The notes: generated from the letters alone by a model not told the origin. DNA of 64,000 nucleotides from Saccharomycopsis crataegensis (GCF_037102585.1 NW_027043819.1:2046001-2110000), one strand, 5' to 3'; numbered from the stretch's first letter, positions 10,948 through 21,985 are shown. Numbers and translations: made by a program.

Positions 10948-11760
10948 TATATACATATATATATATTATATATGTATTATATATGTGTACTTTTATGTGG
11001 GTGAATAGTGGTGATGATGTATAACAACGATCCACAAATATGGGTGGGATACGGCACAACTGTCGCGTGCACACAATGAGCTTTGTTGAAAGGAAAGGAA
11101 CGACCCAGAGATCGGTGGGGACGGTCGAAAAGGGAAATGATTCACAACAAGATTGTTTATATTGCCAGGGTAGGCAGGAGGGGGAGGGGGGAGTTGAGCA
11201 ACCGCACTAAAAAAGAAACAAAACACAAAAATAAGTAATTCCACCCCACTGATTCCAAAACACCACTAAAAAAATAATAATAATTTCAACCATCATCGAT
11301 TGCTGCGACGGTTTTCTGTGAGTGGAGAGGAGAAGTTGTGTACATCCCCGTTATCCCGGTAATGAGTATTCCCTTGCAATCAATCAATCAATCATCACAA
11401 CACAACACACCACACATTGGGACCAGATATCCTGCTACGAGGATTGCCCAACAATTGTTGGGGAATGCGGTTGAACAGACAGGAAAATCTTGCCTGGCAC
11501 TTTGCTCTGGTGGATTGCAGGAAAACTTTCTTCCCACGAAGAAAATAAAAAAAAAAAAAAAAAATTTTTTAGCGTTATGCATGCAGCGGCACAAACAAAA
11601 GGAAAAAAACCTTAACATTTCATTATTATGAGTTCTTATGACCTTTCTTACTTCAACTATATATTCACGGTGGGGCCCTGTGATGGTATACATTTTTTTT
11701 TTTTACTGTTCTTCTTCTTCTTCTTCTTCTTCTTCTTCTTTTCTCTATTAATTGTCCAAA
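10948..11760. other. Intergenic region before the DUF3112-like gene
   Basis: Opens with a TA-rich stretch (10950-10985). A GA/GT-rich middle follows, then an A tract at 11547-11562 and an ATGCATGCA element at 11577-11585. A (TTC)n run at about 11709-11740 lies just upstream of the next start. Short frames here look like noise. Confidence 0.45.
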
Positions 11761-13101
11761 ATGTCGTTTTTCTCTCCAGCAACCATCACTGCTTTGATTC
11801 AAAGCCAAACCGACAATGCTGCCATCGGCACTGGGTTGATTCCTTTATTAAAAATGACCAAGGAAAAGTATGGTACCGTCCCAGCTTACTTGGAAAAGGC
11901 CGTCCAAGCCATCTTGCCTGCTACTTTTGGTGGCTACCCAACCTCGGCTGACATTGCCCCAAGTGCAGTGTTCCTCGCAGTGTTTATCGTCTTGACCGCC
12001 GGCCACTGTTATGTGTTTGCCAAAAACTGGTCCAGAGGCCATCGTTTTTACGTGTCGCTCGCCGTCATCCTTTACGGGTTCATGAACTGGATTGGTTACG
12101 CCCTTAGAATCTCTTGGGCCCAGAATATGCAAAGAGTCCATACCGGGTTGGCCAGTACCGTGTTGCTTTTGTGTAGTACCGTGTTGTTGGCCGGGACTAA
12201 CTTGGTGTTGGCCCAAAGAATTTACACTTGGAGACACCCAAAGATTGGATCTTCCAAGGTTTTCGAATACGGAATGTACTTTATTTACTTCCTTGTCCTT
12301 GGAACCATCATCATGGGGGTTGTCTCTGGGGTTGTCCCATACTTGTACTTTTTAAGTGAAGAACGTTTCAACATGTGCAAGAAGGTTGCCAGAGCTGCTG
12401 GTTTGTTGACCGTCCTTTACTCTTTTGGCGCGGTTGGTTTGTTGATTTTGGCATTTGTCCATCCTCCAAAACAAAAGGACCCTAACTTTGCCGTTTACCA
12501 ACCATGGTGGATCCAATCTTTTGGTATTTGCTACTTTGTTCCAAAAGGTTCTGCCAAGATTGCCAGAGACACTTTTGTCGAAAGACCAGACCACCACAAG
12601 AAGGCTGTCAGAGTCATTGCCAGTACCACCCAACATTACACCACCGTTGAAGAAATCAAGACTTTGGAAGAAGAAGCTGCCCCAAGCTTGCACCACAACT
12701 GGAGTATTTTGATTATTTGCTTGACCACCGTGTTGTTGTTGATTTCTTCTTGTTTCAGATGCGCTTCTCTTTTCATTGACAAGCAAGTGTATGAACAAAC
12801 CTTTATTTTCAAGCCAGTGGTTTTGTACTGTACCCACGGGCTTTTGGAATTCTTGGTTTTGGTTTTGTACTTGGTTACCAGAATCGATCTTAGATTTTAC
12901 AAGCCAGACCATTTAAAAATGGGTGCTACTACCGTTGCCACCACTTCTGACGATACCAACAACTCCAACAACTCTTCTTATGAAAAAGAAGTCGATGCTG
13001 TTTCAACCAACAGACCAACCGAAGCCGCTGTTTCTGAAGCCCCAGCTGCTGCTGAAGAAGAAGTCAACAAGGTTGGAACTCCAGTTGAAGAAAAGGCTTA
13101 A
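11761..13101 (+). CDS. Seven-span membrane protein, probable DUF3112 family
   Basis: 446 aa from the ATG at 11761 (MSFFSPATIT). About seven membrane spans are visible, at roughly 70-92, 100-122, 130-155, 168-195, 205-227, 318-342 and 350-375. A soluble loop of some 80 residues lies between spans five and six. The segment GGYPTSADIAPSAVFLAVF, with a following RGHRFYVSL, resembles the fungal DUF3112 family, whose function is not established. The C-terminal 60 residues are Thr/Asn/Glu/Ala-rich and probably cytosolic. The strong TTG/GCC/AAG bias suggests high expression. An RTA1-like protein is the main alternative. No enzymatic motif is seen. Confidence 0.6.
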   Translation: MSFFSPATITALIQSQTDNAAIGTGLIPLLKMTKEKYGTVPAYLEKAVQAILPATFGGYPTSADIAPSAVFLAVFIVLTAGHCYVFAKNWSRGHRFYVSLAVILYGFMNWIGYALRISWAQNMQRVHTGLASTVLLLCSTVLLAGTNLVLAQRIYTWRHPKIGSSKVFEYGMYFIYFLVLGTIIMGVVSGVVPYLYFLSEERFNMCKKVARAAGLLTVLYSFGAVGLLILAFVHPPKQKDPNFAVYQPWWIQSFGICYFVPKGSAKIARDTFVERPDHHKKAVRVIASTTQHYTTVEEIKTLEEEAAPSLHHNWSILIICLTTVLLLISSCFRCASLFIDKQVYEQTFIFKPVVLYCTHGLLEFLVLVLYLVTRIDLRFYKPDHLKMGATTVATTSDDTNNSNNSSYEKEVDAVSTNRPTEAAVSEAPAAAEEEVNKVGTPVEEKA

Positions 13102-13133
13102 TGATGTTTGATCTTTGTTTTTAATTGTTTTTT

Positions 13134-13165
<32 letters not shown>

Positions 13166-13320
13166 TTTCTACGAATGCTACGTGCCTCAAGATGTGTTTT
13201 ATTGTCCATCGTTTAGTTTCTAATTTTTTCTTTTTTTTTTTTTTTTACATATATATATATATATAGTAATCTTTCAGGCCACCAACTTAATGATATCTTT
13301 TATTTATTTTTACTTTAAAT

Positions 13321-13323
<3 letters not shown>

Positions 13324-13354
<31 letters not shown>
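13324..13354. repeat. (TA)n dinucleotide repeat
   Basis: An uninterrupted TA run of about 31 bases in the intergenic region after the DUF3112-like gene. Further TA runs follow at 13890-13915 and precede at 13248-13265. Confidence 0.9.
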
Positions 13355-13359
<5 letters not shown>

Positions 13360-14666
13360 CAATAAGAATAATAAAGTTGAAAAGAAAAAGAACAGGAACA
13401 AGAAAAAAACAACAACAATACCCTAGTTGTTAATGTACATCATATGTATGGCTCGTCCAAATATGCTAAGTGATTATTACTTGGAAGCACGTAGAATAAA
13501 AATTTTCTGTTGCAATGCATGCACCTAAGTGCAAATTTGCATGAAACAGGGGAAAAAAAACCAACCAGACAAAGCTAACTGTTGAATTTGTACACTAGTT
13601 TGATGGCTGGTCAATTACCCAATTGATAGATAAGATTCTTTTGAAATTGTTTCTATTTTTGGTGAAGAACACTTTCCTCAATTGGAATCGCATATTCGTA
13701 ATTTTTTTTTTCATTCTCCTCTTTCTCATATGAGATGTATCTAATGTATTTATATATATTTATGGACAATCATATCGGATGATTTGTTTAGTATAACGTG
13801 AAAAACATAGGCAATTTGGGAAATCCATTAGTCAACTCTTGAAAGAAAAAAAAAAACGATTCCCTGACCATCAAACATGATTGTGATAGTTATATATATA
13901 TATATATATATATATGCTAAATTGTATCTGAAACAAAAAGCAAACCCATGAATAGCTAGCGGTCTCGAGAAGTAGTACGAATCACAAAAGTCCAATGGCG
14001 ATGATCATCGAGGGTAAAGCAGTCTCATCTCCTGTACTACGCTGTTTAGCTTGCAAATTTAGCTTGTAAATCACTAGAAGAAATATATGTAATAAAGATC
14101 TTTATAGATACGCCTATTGGAATCGACAGTGTTTCATAATCTGCCAGGAATACTACGACTGACATGGATAAGCAAAATTAATGAAGGAGAAGAAAATGTA
14201 GCGAAAAAATGGGATGAAGCAAACAACAGATAATTCTGCGACTGGGGAGCTACTGTTTATCATGTAAAGAACATGGAGGGAACCGTCTATATTAAAAAGA
14301 AGGGTAAGTTGCTGGCGAACGATCGGAAGCGTTGTAGAATAGCTGTTACGAGAGCTTACTAATACAACATCGTGCTATCATTATCTGCTACAAAAGCTTG
14401 CCAATATGACTACGGTTATTAAAGTATTATTACCCATCCACCCATAATGGTTGTAACCACCACAGTGGTATTCAATATCAGGTGACACAGCACTTGGTGA
14501 ATGTGGATAATAAAGCATTGGCACAGCCATATATCGTAGTAAGATAATAATAATAATAATAACAATAATAATAACAATAATAACAACAACCTTTATCATA
14601 GATATGACTTACAGACCAATCATAACAAGCAAGGCAGCACAGCAAGCACGGCTATCTTATTGCACC

Positions 14667-14683
14667 CCGGGTGGAGCACCCGG
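14667..14683. promoter_or_regulatory. Palindrome CCGGGTG-GAG-CACCCGG
   Basis: A perfect 7-base inverted repeat around a 3-base centre, GC-rich in an AT-rich setting. It contains CGG-N9-CCG, the layout recognised by Zn2Cys6 regulators. It lies about 500 bases upstream of the AIM14-like gene. Regulatory function is inference. Confidence 0.35.
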
Positions 14684-15179
14684 TCTCGTTTCTTATCGAA
14701 AAGATCAGCAGGAAAAAAAAAAAAAAAAAAAGGCAGTGATGATTGTAATGGAAAAACCCCGGTGGGTGAATAAATATATAATTAAACAACACCAACAGGA
14801 CACAAATAACCACTCGCCCTTGGTATCTGCCCCTTCTGGCTCGCATAGATATTGCCACCAACCAACCATTAATAATCATCTTATTACCAAGGTATTAATT
14901 ACACTCTCCTTCCTTTATTTTTGATGTTGATAAGATCGCAATTCGGAGTAGGCTCATCGGTATACTACTAATACGGCATTATTGTTTTTTCCCCCCTTAA
15001 AAGATTAGTAAACCCGTCAATATATTGATCTTCATTAAAAAATTTAATTTTCTTTTATCTCTGAAGCCTCTTCTTCTTCTTCTTCTTCTTCTTCTTCTTC
15101 TTCCTTTCATTTCTACAACCTCGACAAATACTCTTTCTCAGATTATCCTGGTCATTTCATTGATGTTGTCGTCGCCATC

Positions 15180-17720
15180 ATGTCCAATAATAACACTTAC
15201 AACCCCATTCAAGATTATCCCAGGATCCGATTGCCTGGATGGGTCGATGAGATCTCCCCAGAATACAAGCGACTAAGGATTGCCATCACTAGAAAATACG
15301 GATGGATCTCATTCTTCTCGTCAACCTTCATATTACTTTGCATGGCCATCGTGAATTACGTTTACAAAACACATTATTACGCCATCAGCAAAAGGCTAAA
15401 AAAATTCTATCACAGCCATTCCCCGGTATATGGGTTTATCGTCAACTCACGAATCTCTCAGATCGTTGCCTTTTGGTCTGTTTATTCCCTATTGATCCTT
15501 ACTCCCGAGTTGAATTACGATCTAATGTTCCTTACCAAAAGATTGGGGAGATTGGCAGTGACCTTGATGCCGTTGTTATTATTTTTAACTATTAGACCAT
15601 CACCTATGCCAAAAAATTTATATCTCAGTTTATTACCAGTGCACAAATGGGTTTCAAGAATTGTGGTATGCCAATCACTTTTGCACTCCATTTTTTACAC
15701 CGCCAGTTATTTCCATAAACAAACATTATCGAAAATTTGGAAAAAACGGCAAATTTTGGGATGGATCCCCATGGCGGCATTCCTAATGATAGCAATTACC
15801 TCATTAAGTCCAATTAGAAGAAAATATTTCAAATTTTTTTATATCAATCATTACCTTCTAACTTGGGTCTCGGTGATTTGTTTATTCTTCCACTCAAAAC
15901 CTCCGGCAAACCTCGCGACTTTTTTGAATGTCGCGGTATTGATTTATCAAATCTACCTTCGGTTCACCAATACTTCTTTGGTAAAGCTCCAGATCATTCC
16001 ATTATCTCCAAACTTGAAGGTCATTGAGATCGCCAAGCTGTCAATTCCAGAAGGTCGGTTCGAATTCAAACATTCCATCATGCCTTGTTCACATCTCAGA
16101 ATGCAAAAACGATATACTAATCCGCTAATAAACTGGTGGTATAGGTTCATTTCTCCATTGGCCCATCCTTACACTATCGCGTCGCTTCCCAGCGACAATT
16201 CTATCGTATTGGTGGTTAGAAATACCAAGTTCGATTTGAATAATATCGACGAATACTATATTACCGGCACGTATGATCCCGACCTCGAATTTGTGGAATT
16301 TACTGAGAAACGTGATGATTTTATTAGCCGTCCTGTCAATAGCCACCACTCTTTTAGCAGATGGTTCAAAGACTCGCCGATCAAGAAATCACTTTTGAAA
16401 AACTCCAACATCGTGACCCTTACCTCATATTATAAAGTTTCGGCGTCCAGAATGTTGATGATCATTGGCGGGTCAGGGATATCTGTGGCATTACCATTAC
16501 TCAGAATTTTGAGCATTCAAGGGATCCCTTCGAAAATCATTTGGGTTATCAAGGATATTCAAGATTTGAGACTTTTCAAACATTTTAAAAATATCGATGT
16601 CAATGCCATTGAAATCTATTTGACCAGCAAGACTTATAAATTTGAACATCTTCGAGAAAATATTTTAAGACTCGACGAATTGCTATTTGATAAATTGGAT
16701 GATCATGAAAATAATGCCAGCGTTTTACCAATGATATCGATTAACGGGGTTAAAGACCTGGATTACGATACTAGAGAGGTTGATTTTACGAACTTTGGGG
16801 CCACGATGCCGCCAGTTGAGGAGAATGACCTTGGTGATAAACATAATTATTTCACGGTACCAATAATTAGAAAGACAAGGAGATCAAAATCGTTGTCATC
16901 GGTCGACACCCCACCTTGTTATGATGATTTGTTCAAAAGGAAAAGACTTTCGGGGAAGAAATCGATCAAGGATTTGATTACTGACAGATTGAATTTGGAT
17001 ACATTTCGTAAAGATCACCAAGAAAATGCTGATGATGATGATGATATCCAAGGCTCTAATGCCGATAATGTGGGGATTAATATTTCGAAATATTCAAACA
17101 ATTACGACACAAAAATTAAGCAAGAGCGGGTACTCAATAAGAGCAAATCTATTCTGGGGAACTTGTTAACCTCAGACCTTGACACCATTTCTAATTACGG
17201 GTCGATCAACCACGACGACCACGAACCATTATTGCCCAGGACAAGTTCCAAGATTTGGAAAACCAATGAGGAATTCAAATTACCAATCATCATCAAAGCC
17301 GATAGAGCTTCCAATGGACAGTATGCCAGTATTGTCAAACAGCTCAAGATTTATAGAGGAAGACCGGTTTTAGGACAAAATGAGTTTAACTGGTGCCTCA
17401 ACCATTTTTGTACCGGCACTTCTGAAAATTCTTCGATAAATACGGATTTCAATGCTATTGAAGAAGAGGAAACTTCTGATCTTTTACATCCTCCCGGAGG
17501 TAGTAGCCACTACCATCAAAAGAGACATGTCGATCGATCACCATCTAATGGGTCACACGCGGTTGTTGAGTGTTGTAAAGATATGGGATCGGTTGATCTT
17601 GATGAAATTCTTGAGAAAGTCTGGGTCGTTGGGGTGGGTCCCGAAGGATTAACCAAGAAGGCCAAGCTATGGGCCAGAGAAAATAGGTTGAACTTCCATG
17701 ATGAGAGTTTTTCTGTTTGA
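15180..17720 (+). CDS. AIM14/YNO1-like ferric-reductase-family NADPH oxidase
   Basis: 846 aa. The family holds membrane flavocytochromes that pass electrons from NADPH through FAD and two haems to iron or oxygen; S. cerevisiae Aim14/Yno1 makes superoxide at the ER. The ferric-reductase transmembrane domain covers about 40-265. Histidines in PVHKWVSR and LLHSIFY, and in INHYLLTW and FFHSKPP, are suited to the two haems. An FAD-binding HPYTIASLPS-type motif lies near 328 and an NADPH-type IIGGSGIS near 430. The C-terminus, WVVGVGPEGLTKKAK, closes the domain. Between about 500 and 780 there is a long polar insert, with basic/Ser patches and an Asp run, so the protein is well above S. cerevisiae Aim14 (570 aa). 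The insert's function is unknown. Confidence 0.85.
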   Translation: MSNNNTYNPIQDYPRIRLPGWVDEISPEYKRLRIAITRKYGWISFFSSTFILLCMAIVNYVYKTHYYAISKRLKKFYHSHSPVYGFIVNSRISQIVAFWSVYSLLILTPELNYDLMFLTKRLGRLAVTLMPLLLFLTIRPSPMPKNLYLSLLPVHKWVSRIVVCQSLLHSIFYTASYFHKQTLSKIWKKRQILGWIPMAAFLMIAITSLSPIRRKYFKFFYINHYLLTWVSVICLFFHSKPPANLATFLNVAVLIYQIYLRFTNTSLVKLQIIPLSPNLKVIEIAKLSIPEGRFEFKHSIMPCSHLRMQKRYTNPLINWWYRFISPLAHPYTIASLPSDNSIVLVVRNTKFDLNNIDEYYITGTYDPDLEFVEFTEKRDDFISRPVNSHHSFSRWFKDSPIKKSLLKNSNIVTLTSYYKVSASRMLMIIGGSGISVALPLLRILSIQGIPSKIIWVIKDIQDLRLFKHFKNIDVNAIEIYLTSKTYKFEHLRENILRLDELLFDKLDDHENNASVLPMISINGVKDLDYDTREVDFTNFGATMPPVEENDLGDKHNYFTVPIIRKTRRSKSLSSVDTPPCYDDLFKRKRLSGKKSIKDLITDRLNLDTFRKDHQENADDDDDIQGSNADNVGINISKYSNNYDTKIKQERVLNKSKSILGNLLTSDLDTISNYGSINHDDHEPLLPRTSSKIWKTNEEFKLPIIIKADRASNGQYASIVKQLKIYRGRPVLGQNEFNWCLNHFCTGTSENSSINTDFNAIEEEETSDLLHPPGGSSHYHQKRHVDRSPSNGSHAVVECCKDMGSVDLDEILEKVWVVGVGPEGLTKKAKLWARENRLNFHDESFSV

Positions 17721-18162
17721 AAAAAGGGATGTATATTTTCTATTGTATGATTTGTATTTTAGTTATCTATTATATATATATATATATACCTAATACGTTT
17801 CAGTGTCAGAACTCCAAACAGTCAATGTAGGGCTGTTTGACGTCTATTATGGGTGATTTATGTCACCGGGTAACGGTGGAAGGCTTGGACAGTATGCAAC
17901 GTACAAGAAAACGAAGAAAAAAAAACTAAGCAGATCTGTTTTACCACACCTGAAATTTGACTAACTATTTGTTTTCTTTCGCTGGTTATTCTTTTCTTTC
18001 TTTTATTAATACTTCCCACTAGGTAAACCATTGCTTGTATTTTCATACTACCCGCCTTTTCACTCTCTTGTTTTATAGATATACATGCCACTCCGCTAGA
18101 AGAAGTTGTTCTGTGCGTTTCAAAAAAAATCAACCCAACGTTTCTTTTGTTTTACTCCAGAA
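17721..18162. other. Intergenic region upstream of SMI1
   Basis: Contains a short TA run (17771-17787) and the SMI1 promoter. A frame open from a TTG at 18106 is continuous with SMI1, but the first ATG is at 18163, so I start the gene there. Nothing else was recognised. Confidence 0.45.
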
Positions 18163-19860
18163 ATGCCAAAGAATATCATCTCCAAGAAGTTCCTGCAACT
18201 TTTATATTCGTTCAATACCAATGACAGATACGCCGACTATGGTGGCGATGGAGCTGGCTCTTCATCATCAAAGCTGAGGAAATCAAGTCAGCGAGGGTTC
18301 CTGCATTCGTCGAAAGACTTGATCTCGTCTCCCACCCTCAATGGTGGTGCCACCACCACCACCGCATCATCATCCCGAAGAAGTTCATGGTTTGGGTCGC
18401 CGAAATTAACGTCCCCGGTATTAGATCATTCGTTCAATTCTCCTAATATGGCTCTTTCCGGAGACTTTGATATCCATAACGAAGGGGTGAGCGAGACGAT
18501 TTTGGCGTGGCGACACGTTGAATTATGGACTAATAAGCATCATAGCGATTTAAATGAGACTTTAAATCCCCCGGTGACGAGAAATGATATTGGGATGGCA
18601 GAAAAGGATTTGAACATCGAGTTTCCTCCGTCGGTGGTGACGAGTCTTAGGATCCACGACGGGCAAGATTTCACCGGGTCATTTAAGGATTATTGCGGGT
18701 TATTTTTTGGATTGGAATTGATGTCGCTTGACAAAGTGGTGGAAATGACGAAAAACTGGCGGAAAGTTTCTGATAAAGTCCTTGATTCGATCGTGCAAAA
18801 CAAACTTAATCACGATATTCTCATGGGGTTAAAATCCCCGGAATTGACCCACGATTCAGAGTTTCATAAACGTACACACAAAGAAAAACAGCGCAGCACC
18901 AGTGCGGCAAATTACCAATCATTAGAGACTTTCAACTACGAGGTAAACCCTAACTTGGAGCGTGATTTAGAGAAAACTACTTTACAATATGATATCACTG
19001 AGAAAGAAGCCAATATTAGAGGGGTCAAATCAAGTTTGTTGAATCAATTATCGGTCCCTCCAAATGCCATTCATGGAACTTACGCTCATAGAGATTGGAT
19101 CCCCCTCTTGACTGATAATTCCGGGAATCACGTTGCTGTGGATTTATCGCCTGCCCCTGATGGGACTTATGGCCAAGTGATTTTATTTGGTAGAGAGTTT
19201 GATACTAAATACGTCGTGGCACCAACCTGGGGGGATTTCATGTTGAATTTTGCTAAAGATTTGGAAAGTGGTAATTATATCATTAGAAGTGATGAACTAG
19301 TCGATGATATCATGGCCGGAGAAGGGGAGTTATGTTATTATAGTCGTGAAACCAAGCAAGAAATGGGGTATTTTGAAGTAATGAAGCAAAGAGCAGTCGA
19401 AGCATGGCAGGCCCAACAACAGATCAAAATTTCAAAAAGGCAGCATAGTAAACCAGCCTCTATGGTGGTCGGTGGTGAGGAAGAGGTTGGACTTTATAAT
19501 GATAATACCAAGAATTATTCGTACGAAGAAAGTGAATTGTTAGATATTCCCGAAGGATCGGCGTTGAATTCCAGCTTCACCTTCGATGATATCAGTGGAT
19601 TACACTTGGAAGAGTCGTCCAGGATTGTGTCGCCAACAAGACTGGAATCCCCAGTGAAGAATTTGGTGAATATTTTGGAAGAGGAGCCGTCGATGGAGAA
19701 TCCTGCAAAAAATAACCCCTATTCTTCAACATCACTGTCGACAATTGTCAGTCCTGAAGAAGTCGAATTGAAAGTGGTGCATCAAGATACTCTTCCCGCA
19801 AATGACGATGATGATGCAATTGGTAAATTGGCAGGGAACTTTGAAAGTATTGCAATTTGA
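18163..19860 (+). CDS. SMI1: Smi1/Knr4 cell-wall synthesis regulator
   Basis: 565 aa from the ATG at 18163 (MPKNIISKKFLQLLYSFNTN). Smi1/Knr4 coordinates cell-wall glucan synthesis with the Slt2 MAP kinase pathway and is mostly intrinsically disordered around a structured core. The N-terminus with NDRYADYGGD matches the Smi1 start region. The core SMI1/KNR4 (SUKH) domain covers about 115-370. It includes ARNDIGMAEKDL-like and PSVVTSLRIHDGQDF segments, and HRDWIPLLTDNSGNHVAVDL with GTYGQVILFGREFDTKYVV. The C-terminal 150 residues are Ser/Glu-rich and probably disordered. S. cerevisiae Smi1 has 505 aa. Confidence 0.93.
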   Translation: MPKNIISKKFLQLLYSFNTNDRYADYGGDGAGSSSSKLRKSSQRGFLHSSKDLISSPTLNGGATTTTASSSRRSSWFGSPKLTSPVLDHSFNSPNMALSGDFDIHNEGVSETILAWRHVELWTNKHHSDLNETLNPPVTRNDIGMAEKDLNIEFPPSVVTSLRIHDGQDFTGSFKDYCGLFFGLELMSLDKVVEMTKNWRKVSDKVLDSIVQNKLNHDILMGLKSPELTHDSEFHKRTHKEKQRSTSAANYQSLETFNYEVNPNLERDLEKTTLQYDITEKEANIRGVKSSLLNQLSVPPNAIHGTYAHRDWIPLLTDNSGNHVAVDLSPAPDGTYGQVILFGREFDTKYVVAPTWGDFMLNFAKDLESGNYIIRSDELVDDIMAGEGELCYYSRETKQEMGYFEVMKQRAVEAWQAQQQIKISKRQHSKPASMVVGGEEEVGLYNDNTKNYSYEESELLDIPEGSALNSSFTFDDISGLHLEESSRIVSPTRLESPVKNLVNILEEEPSMENPAKNNPYSSTSLSTIVSPEEVELKVVHQDTLPANDDDDAIGKLAGNFESIAI

Positions 19861-20241
19861 ACAATTTGTTTTATGAATGGAAACTTTTTTTTTTTTTTTT
19901 TTTTTATTATTATTATTATAATTAGTTTTTCTTGTTTCTCCTTGTATTTTTCGATTTTTTTTATTGTTATTTTTTTTTCCTTTCGCATTGTCGCTTATTA
20001 TTGTTGTTACATTATTATTTTGGTTTTTACGTCTTGTTTCTATAGTTCATGTCATCATAGATTAGATGATTTCTTTTTTTTTTATCGTTTTTTTTTTTTT
20101 TACAGTCATACCCATCATAAAAATATTTAAACGTCTATGAATTTATTATCAGTATGTCTATTATTTAGGTTTAGGTGTATCAGAATTAATATTTTTCCCA
20201 AGTGATGATGTTACTTATTCTTTTTTTTTTTTTTTTTCTTT
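19861..20241. other. Convergent 3' region SMI1 / ALG10
   Basis: Very T-rich DNA between two convergent genes, with T tracts at about 19886-19905, 20070-20102 and 20221-20237. These fit 3' end formation signals for both genes. No gene was seen. Confidence 0.5.
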
Positions 20242-21786
20242 CTACCAAATTATTCTTTGGATAACCTCTGGCTCACTATCCCATGAGAATTCAAAATTGA
20301 TGAACACAAACAACATGGCAAGATTCACCACCAAATTCCAAATAAATTCCGCCCCCAATTTCGCCAAAATTTCCTGTTCTCCAGAGAATTTCCAACCAAA
20401 TAATTCCAAAGTGTCATCGACCGATCCAGCATCGGTCAATAATCTCCAGTACAAGTACGGAAGGATGTAATATCTTGGTTCGAACAATGGGGAAGGAATG
20501 ATGGTGGCAAATAAACAAAACATATACCCCAACACCAACACCACATTGGTCGTACTGCGATGTCCCTTGGCAAATTGGGCCAACATTAACACCATCAAGA
20601 AATGATAGATTGGAATCATCGCGTAACGACTATAGGTCCCGGAATCTATTACTTTTCTCCACAAATAAAACGTGTAATGGCGATTATCAGCCAATAAGAA
20701 TGGGTGAACCACCGTGAAGTGTTTAATGGTATAAGCCATCATTGTATAAATCATTGCTGTACCGATGATTTTCCCCATAGATCCAAAACTGAACTGAAGA
20801 TACCCCGCCAAAGATTTCCGGGATAGGATTAATGGCCAGCCACAAAATCCCATAAACAAGAAGCAATAATAGATTTGAGAGAAATGAATGGTGCTGACAT
20901 GGTTTTCTTTATCACCAAAAGTGATCCCTTGGTTATATAATAAGAATACGCCAAATAGCACAAAATTCACCAAGAATGGAATAATCGCAAGGATATTACC
21001 AAGAGCGGTATCCATGAATACAAGAATTTCCATAATCATTGAATATACCTTCCAGGATTTCAAAAATTGGAGATACTTAGAAAGAGATTGATATTTCGTT
21101 TCGAATTTCTCCACGGTGTAATTTTCCAACCGGATCTTCTGATCAATCCCAATCACCAAATTAAAAGCAGACCATACGATATTGGTTTGCCGAAACCAAA
21201 GACTGGAAAACACCAATAATGACGAGAGCATCGAAGATTTCACCCCGAATGGGCACAAGTAACTGACGGTGAATGAACTTAGAATGAAGATGGTTGACCA
21301 AACCTCGGTGTAGAAAAGATTTAAATAAATCGTGATCAATGGGATCAAAACCACGTTGGAAATCCATAATCTGGTAGGATATCTTCTGGCTATTGGAATA
21401 GTCACACAAAGTGGGAGAATTATCGTCCCACCAATGGTGTTTAGTGATCGTAAAGTTGGGATATCACACTCCACGGTATCGATTGGTAAGAAACTCAACA
21501 ACTTTTCATATAGGTACGCCAACACATAAAGCCCAGGAGGGGTGGTGATTTTGGAATCCCAATGGTGGAAATCACCATTACAGTACTTTTGAGCTTGAGG
21601 AATATGGAAGATTTCATCAATGAATTGATAGTCAACGTACTTGAAAGAAATCAAATAAAACGAATACGAGATGAGGGTCAAGGCTATCGGGTATGTGATA
21701 TAGTAATTTAGAAACGATAGTAGCTGGGACGCTGAGCTTTTGGATTTGATATTCGCCTTATCCTTCGGCGACTGTTTTGTTGTCAT
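20242..21786 (-). CDS. ALG10: Alg10 alpha-1,2-glucosyltransferase
   Basis: 514 aa from the ATG at 21786 (MTTKQSPKDK). Alg10 (Die2) adds the terminal glucose to the dolichol-linked Glc3Man9GlcNAc2 oligosaccharide in the ER lumen, before transfer to proteins. The lumenal loop after the first span carries the conserved FIDEIFHIPQAQKYC followed by WDSKITTPPGLY, the family's active-site signature. About ten or more hydrophobic spans follow, along with DNRHYTFYLWRKVI and FEPRYYILPYLYWRL. Length matches S. cerevisiae Alg10 (525 aa). It is divergent from MTC6 over a 200-base promoter. Confidence 0.96.
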   Translation of the reverse strand: MTTKQSPKDKANIKSKSSASQLLSFLNYYITYPIALTLISYSFYLISFKYVDYQFIDEIFHIPQAQKYCNGDFHHWDSKITTPPGLYVLAYLYEKLLSFLPIDTVECDIPTLRSLNTIGGTIILPLCVTIPIARRYPTRLWISNVVLIPLITIYLNLFYTEVWSTIFILSSFTVSYLCPFGVKSSMLSSLLVFSSLWFRQTNIVWSAFNLVIGIDQKIRLENYTVEKFETKYQSLSKYLQFLKSWKVYSMIMEILVFMDTALGNILAIIPFLVNFVLFGVFLLYNQGITFGDKENHVSTIHFSQIYYCFLFMGFCGWPLILSRKSLAGYLQFSFGSMGKIIGTAMIYTMMAYTIKHFTVVHPFLLADNRHYTFYLWRKVIDSGTYSRYAMIPIYHFLMVLMLAQFAKGHRSTTNVVLVLGYMFCLFATIIPSPLFEPRYYILPYLYWRLLTDAGSVDDTLELFGWKFSGEQEILAKLGAEFIWNLVVNLAMLFVFINFEFSWDSEPEVIQRIIW

Positions 21787-21985
21787 TGTTGTTGTTATTA
21801 TCACTGCTGATGGATAGATAGGCGTCTTTTGACACCGATATTTTTCCTTTTTTTTTTTTTTTTTAAATTGTGATTTTTTTTTTTTTTTTTTTTATTTAGT
21901 ACATCACTGTCCATCATATATATACAGAACATCACCAAACTTTTGGAATATAATGATTGTGGGAGATCAATGAATCATCATAATA

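Larger units (their letters stand above)
13102..15179. other. 2.1-kb intergenic region upstream of the AIM14-like gene
   Basis: A long gene-free stretch with several simple repeats: (ATTT)n at 13137-13168, and TA runs at 13248-13265, 13324-13354 and 13890-13915. It also has AAT/AAC repeats at 14545-14590 and (TTC)n at 15067-15103 just before the next gene. A TGCATGCA element lies near 13516. A perfect 7-base hairpin/palindrome lies at 14667-14683. A GTAAGT near 14305 followed by TACTAAT looks splice-like, but no exons can be assembled around it. I see no tRNA or known ncRNA. Confidence 0.5.

Noticed and set aside
14265-14402. Possible intron-containing small gene (short ATG exon, GTAAGT near 14305, TACTAAT near 14360, AAAG near 14396)
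   Set aside because: Joining the candidate exons gives only about twenty codons before a stop and no known protein.
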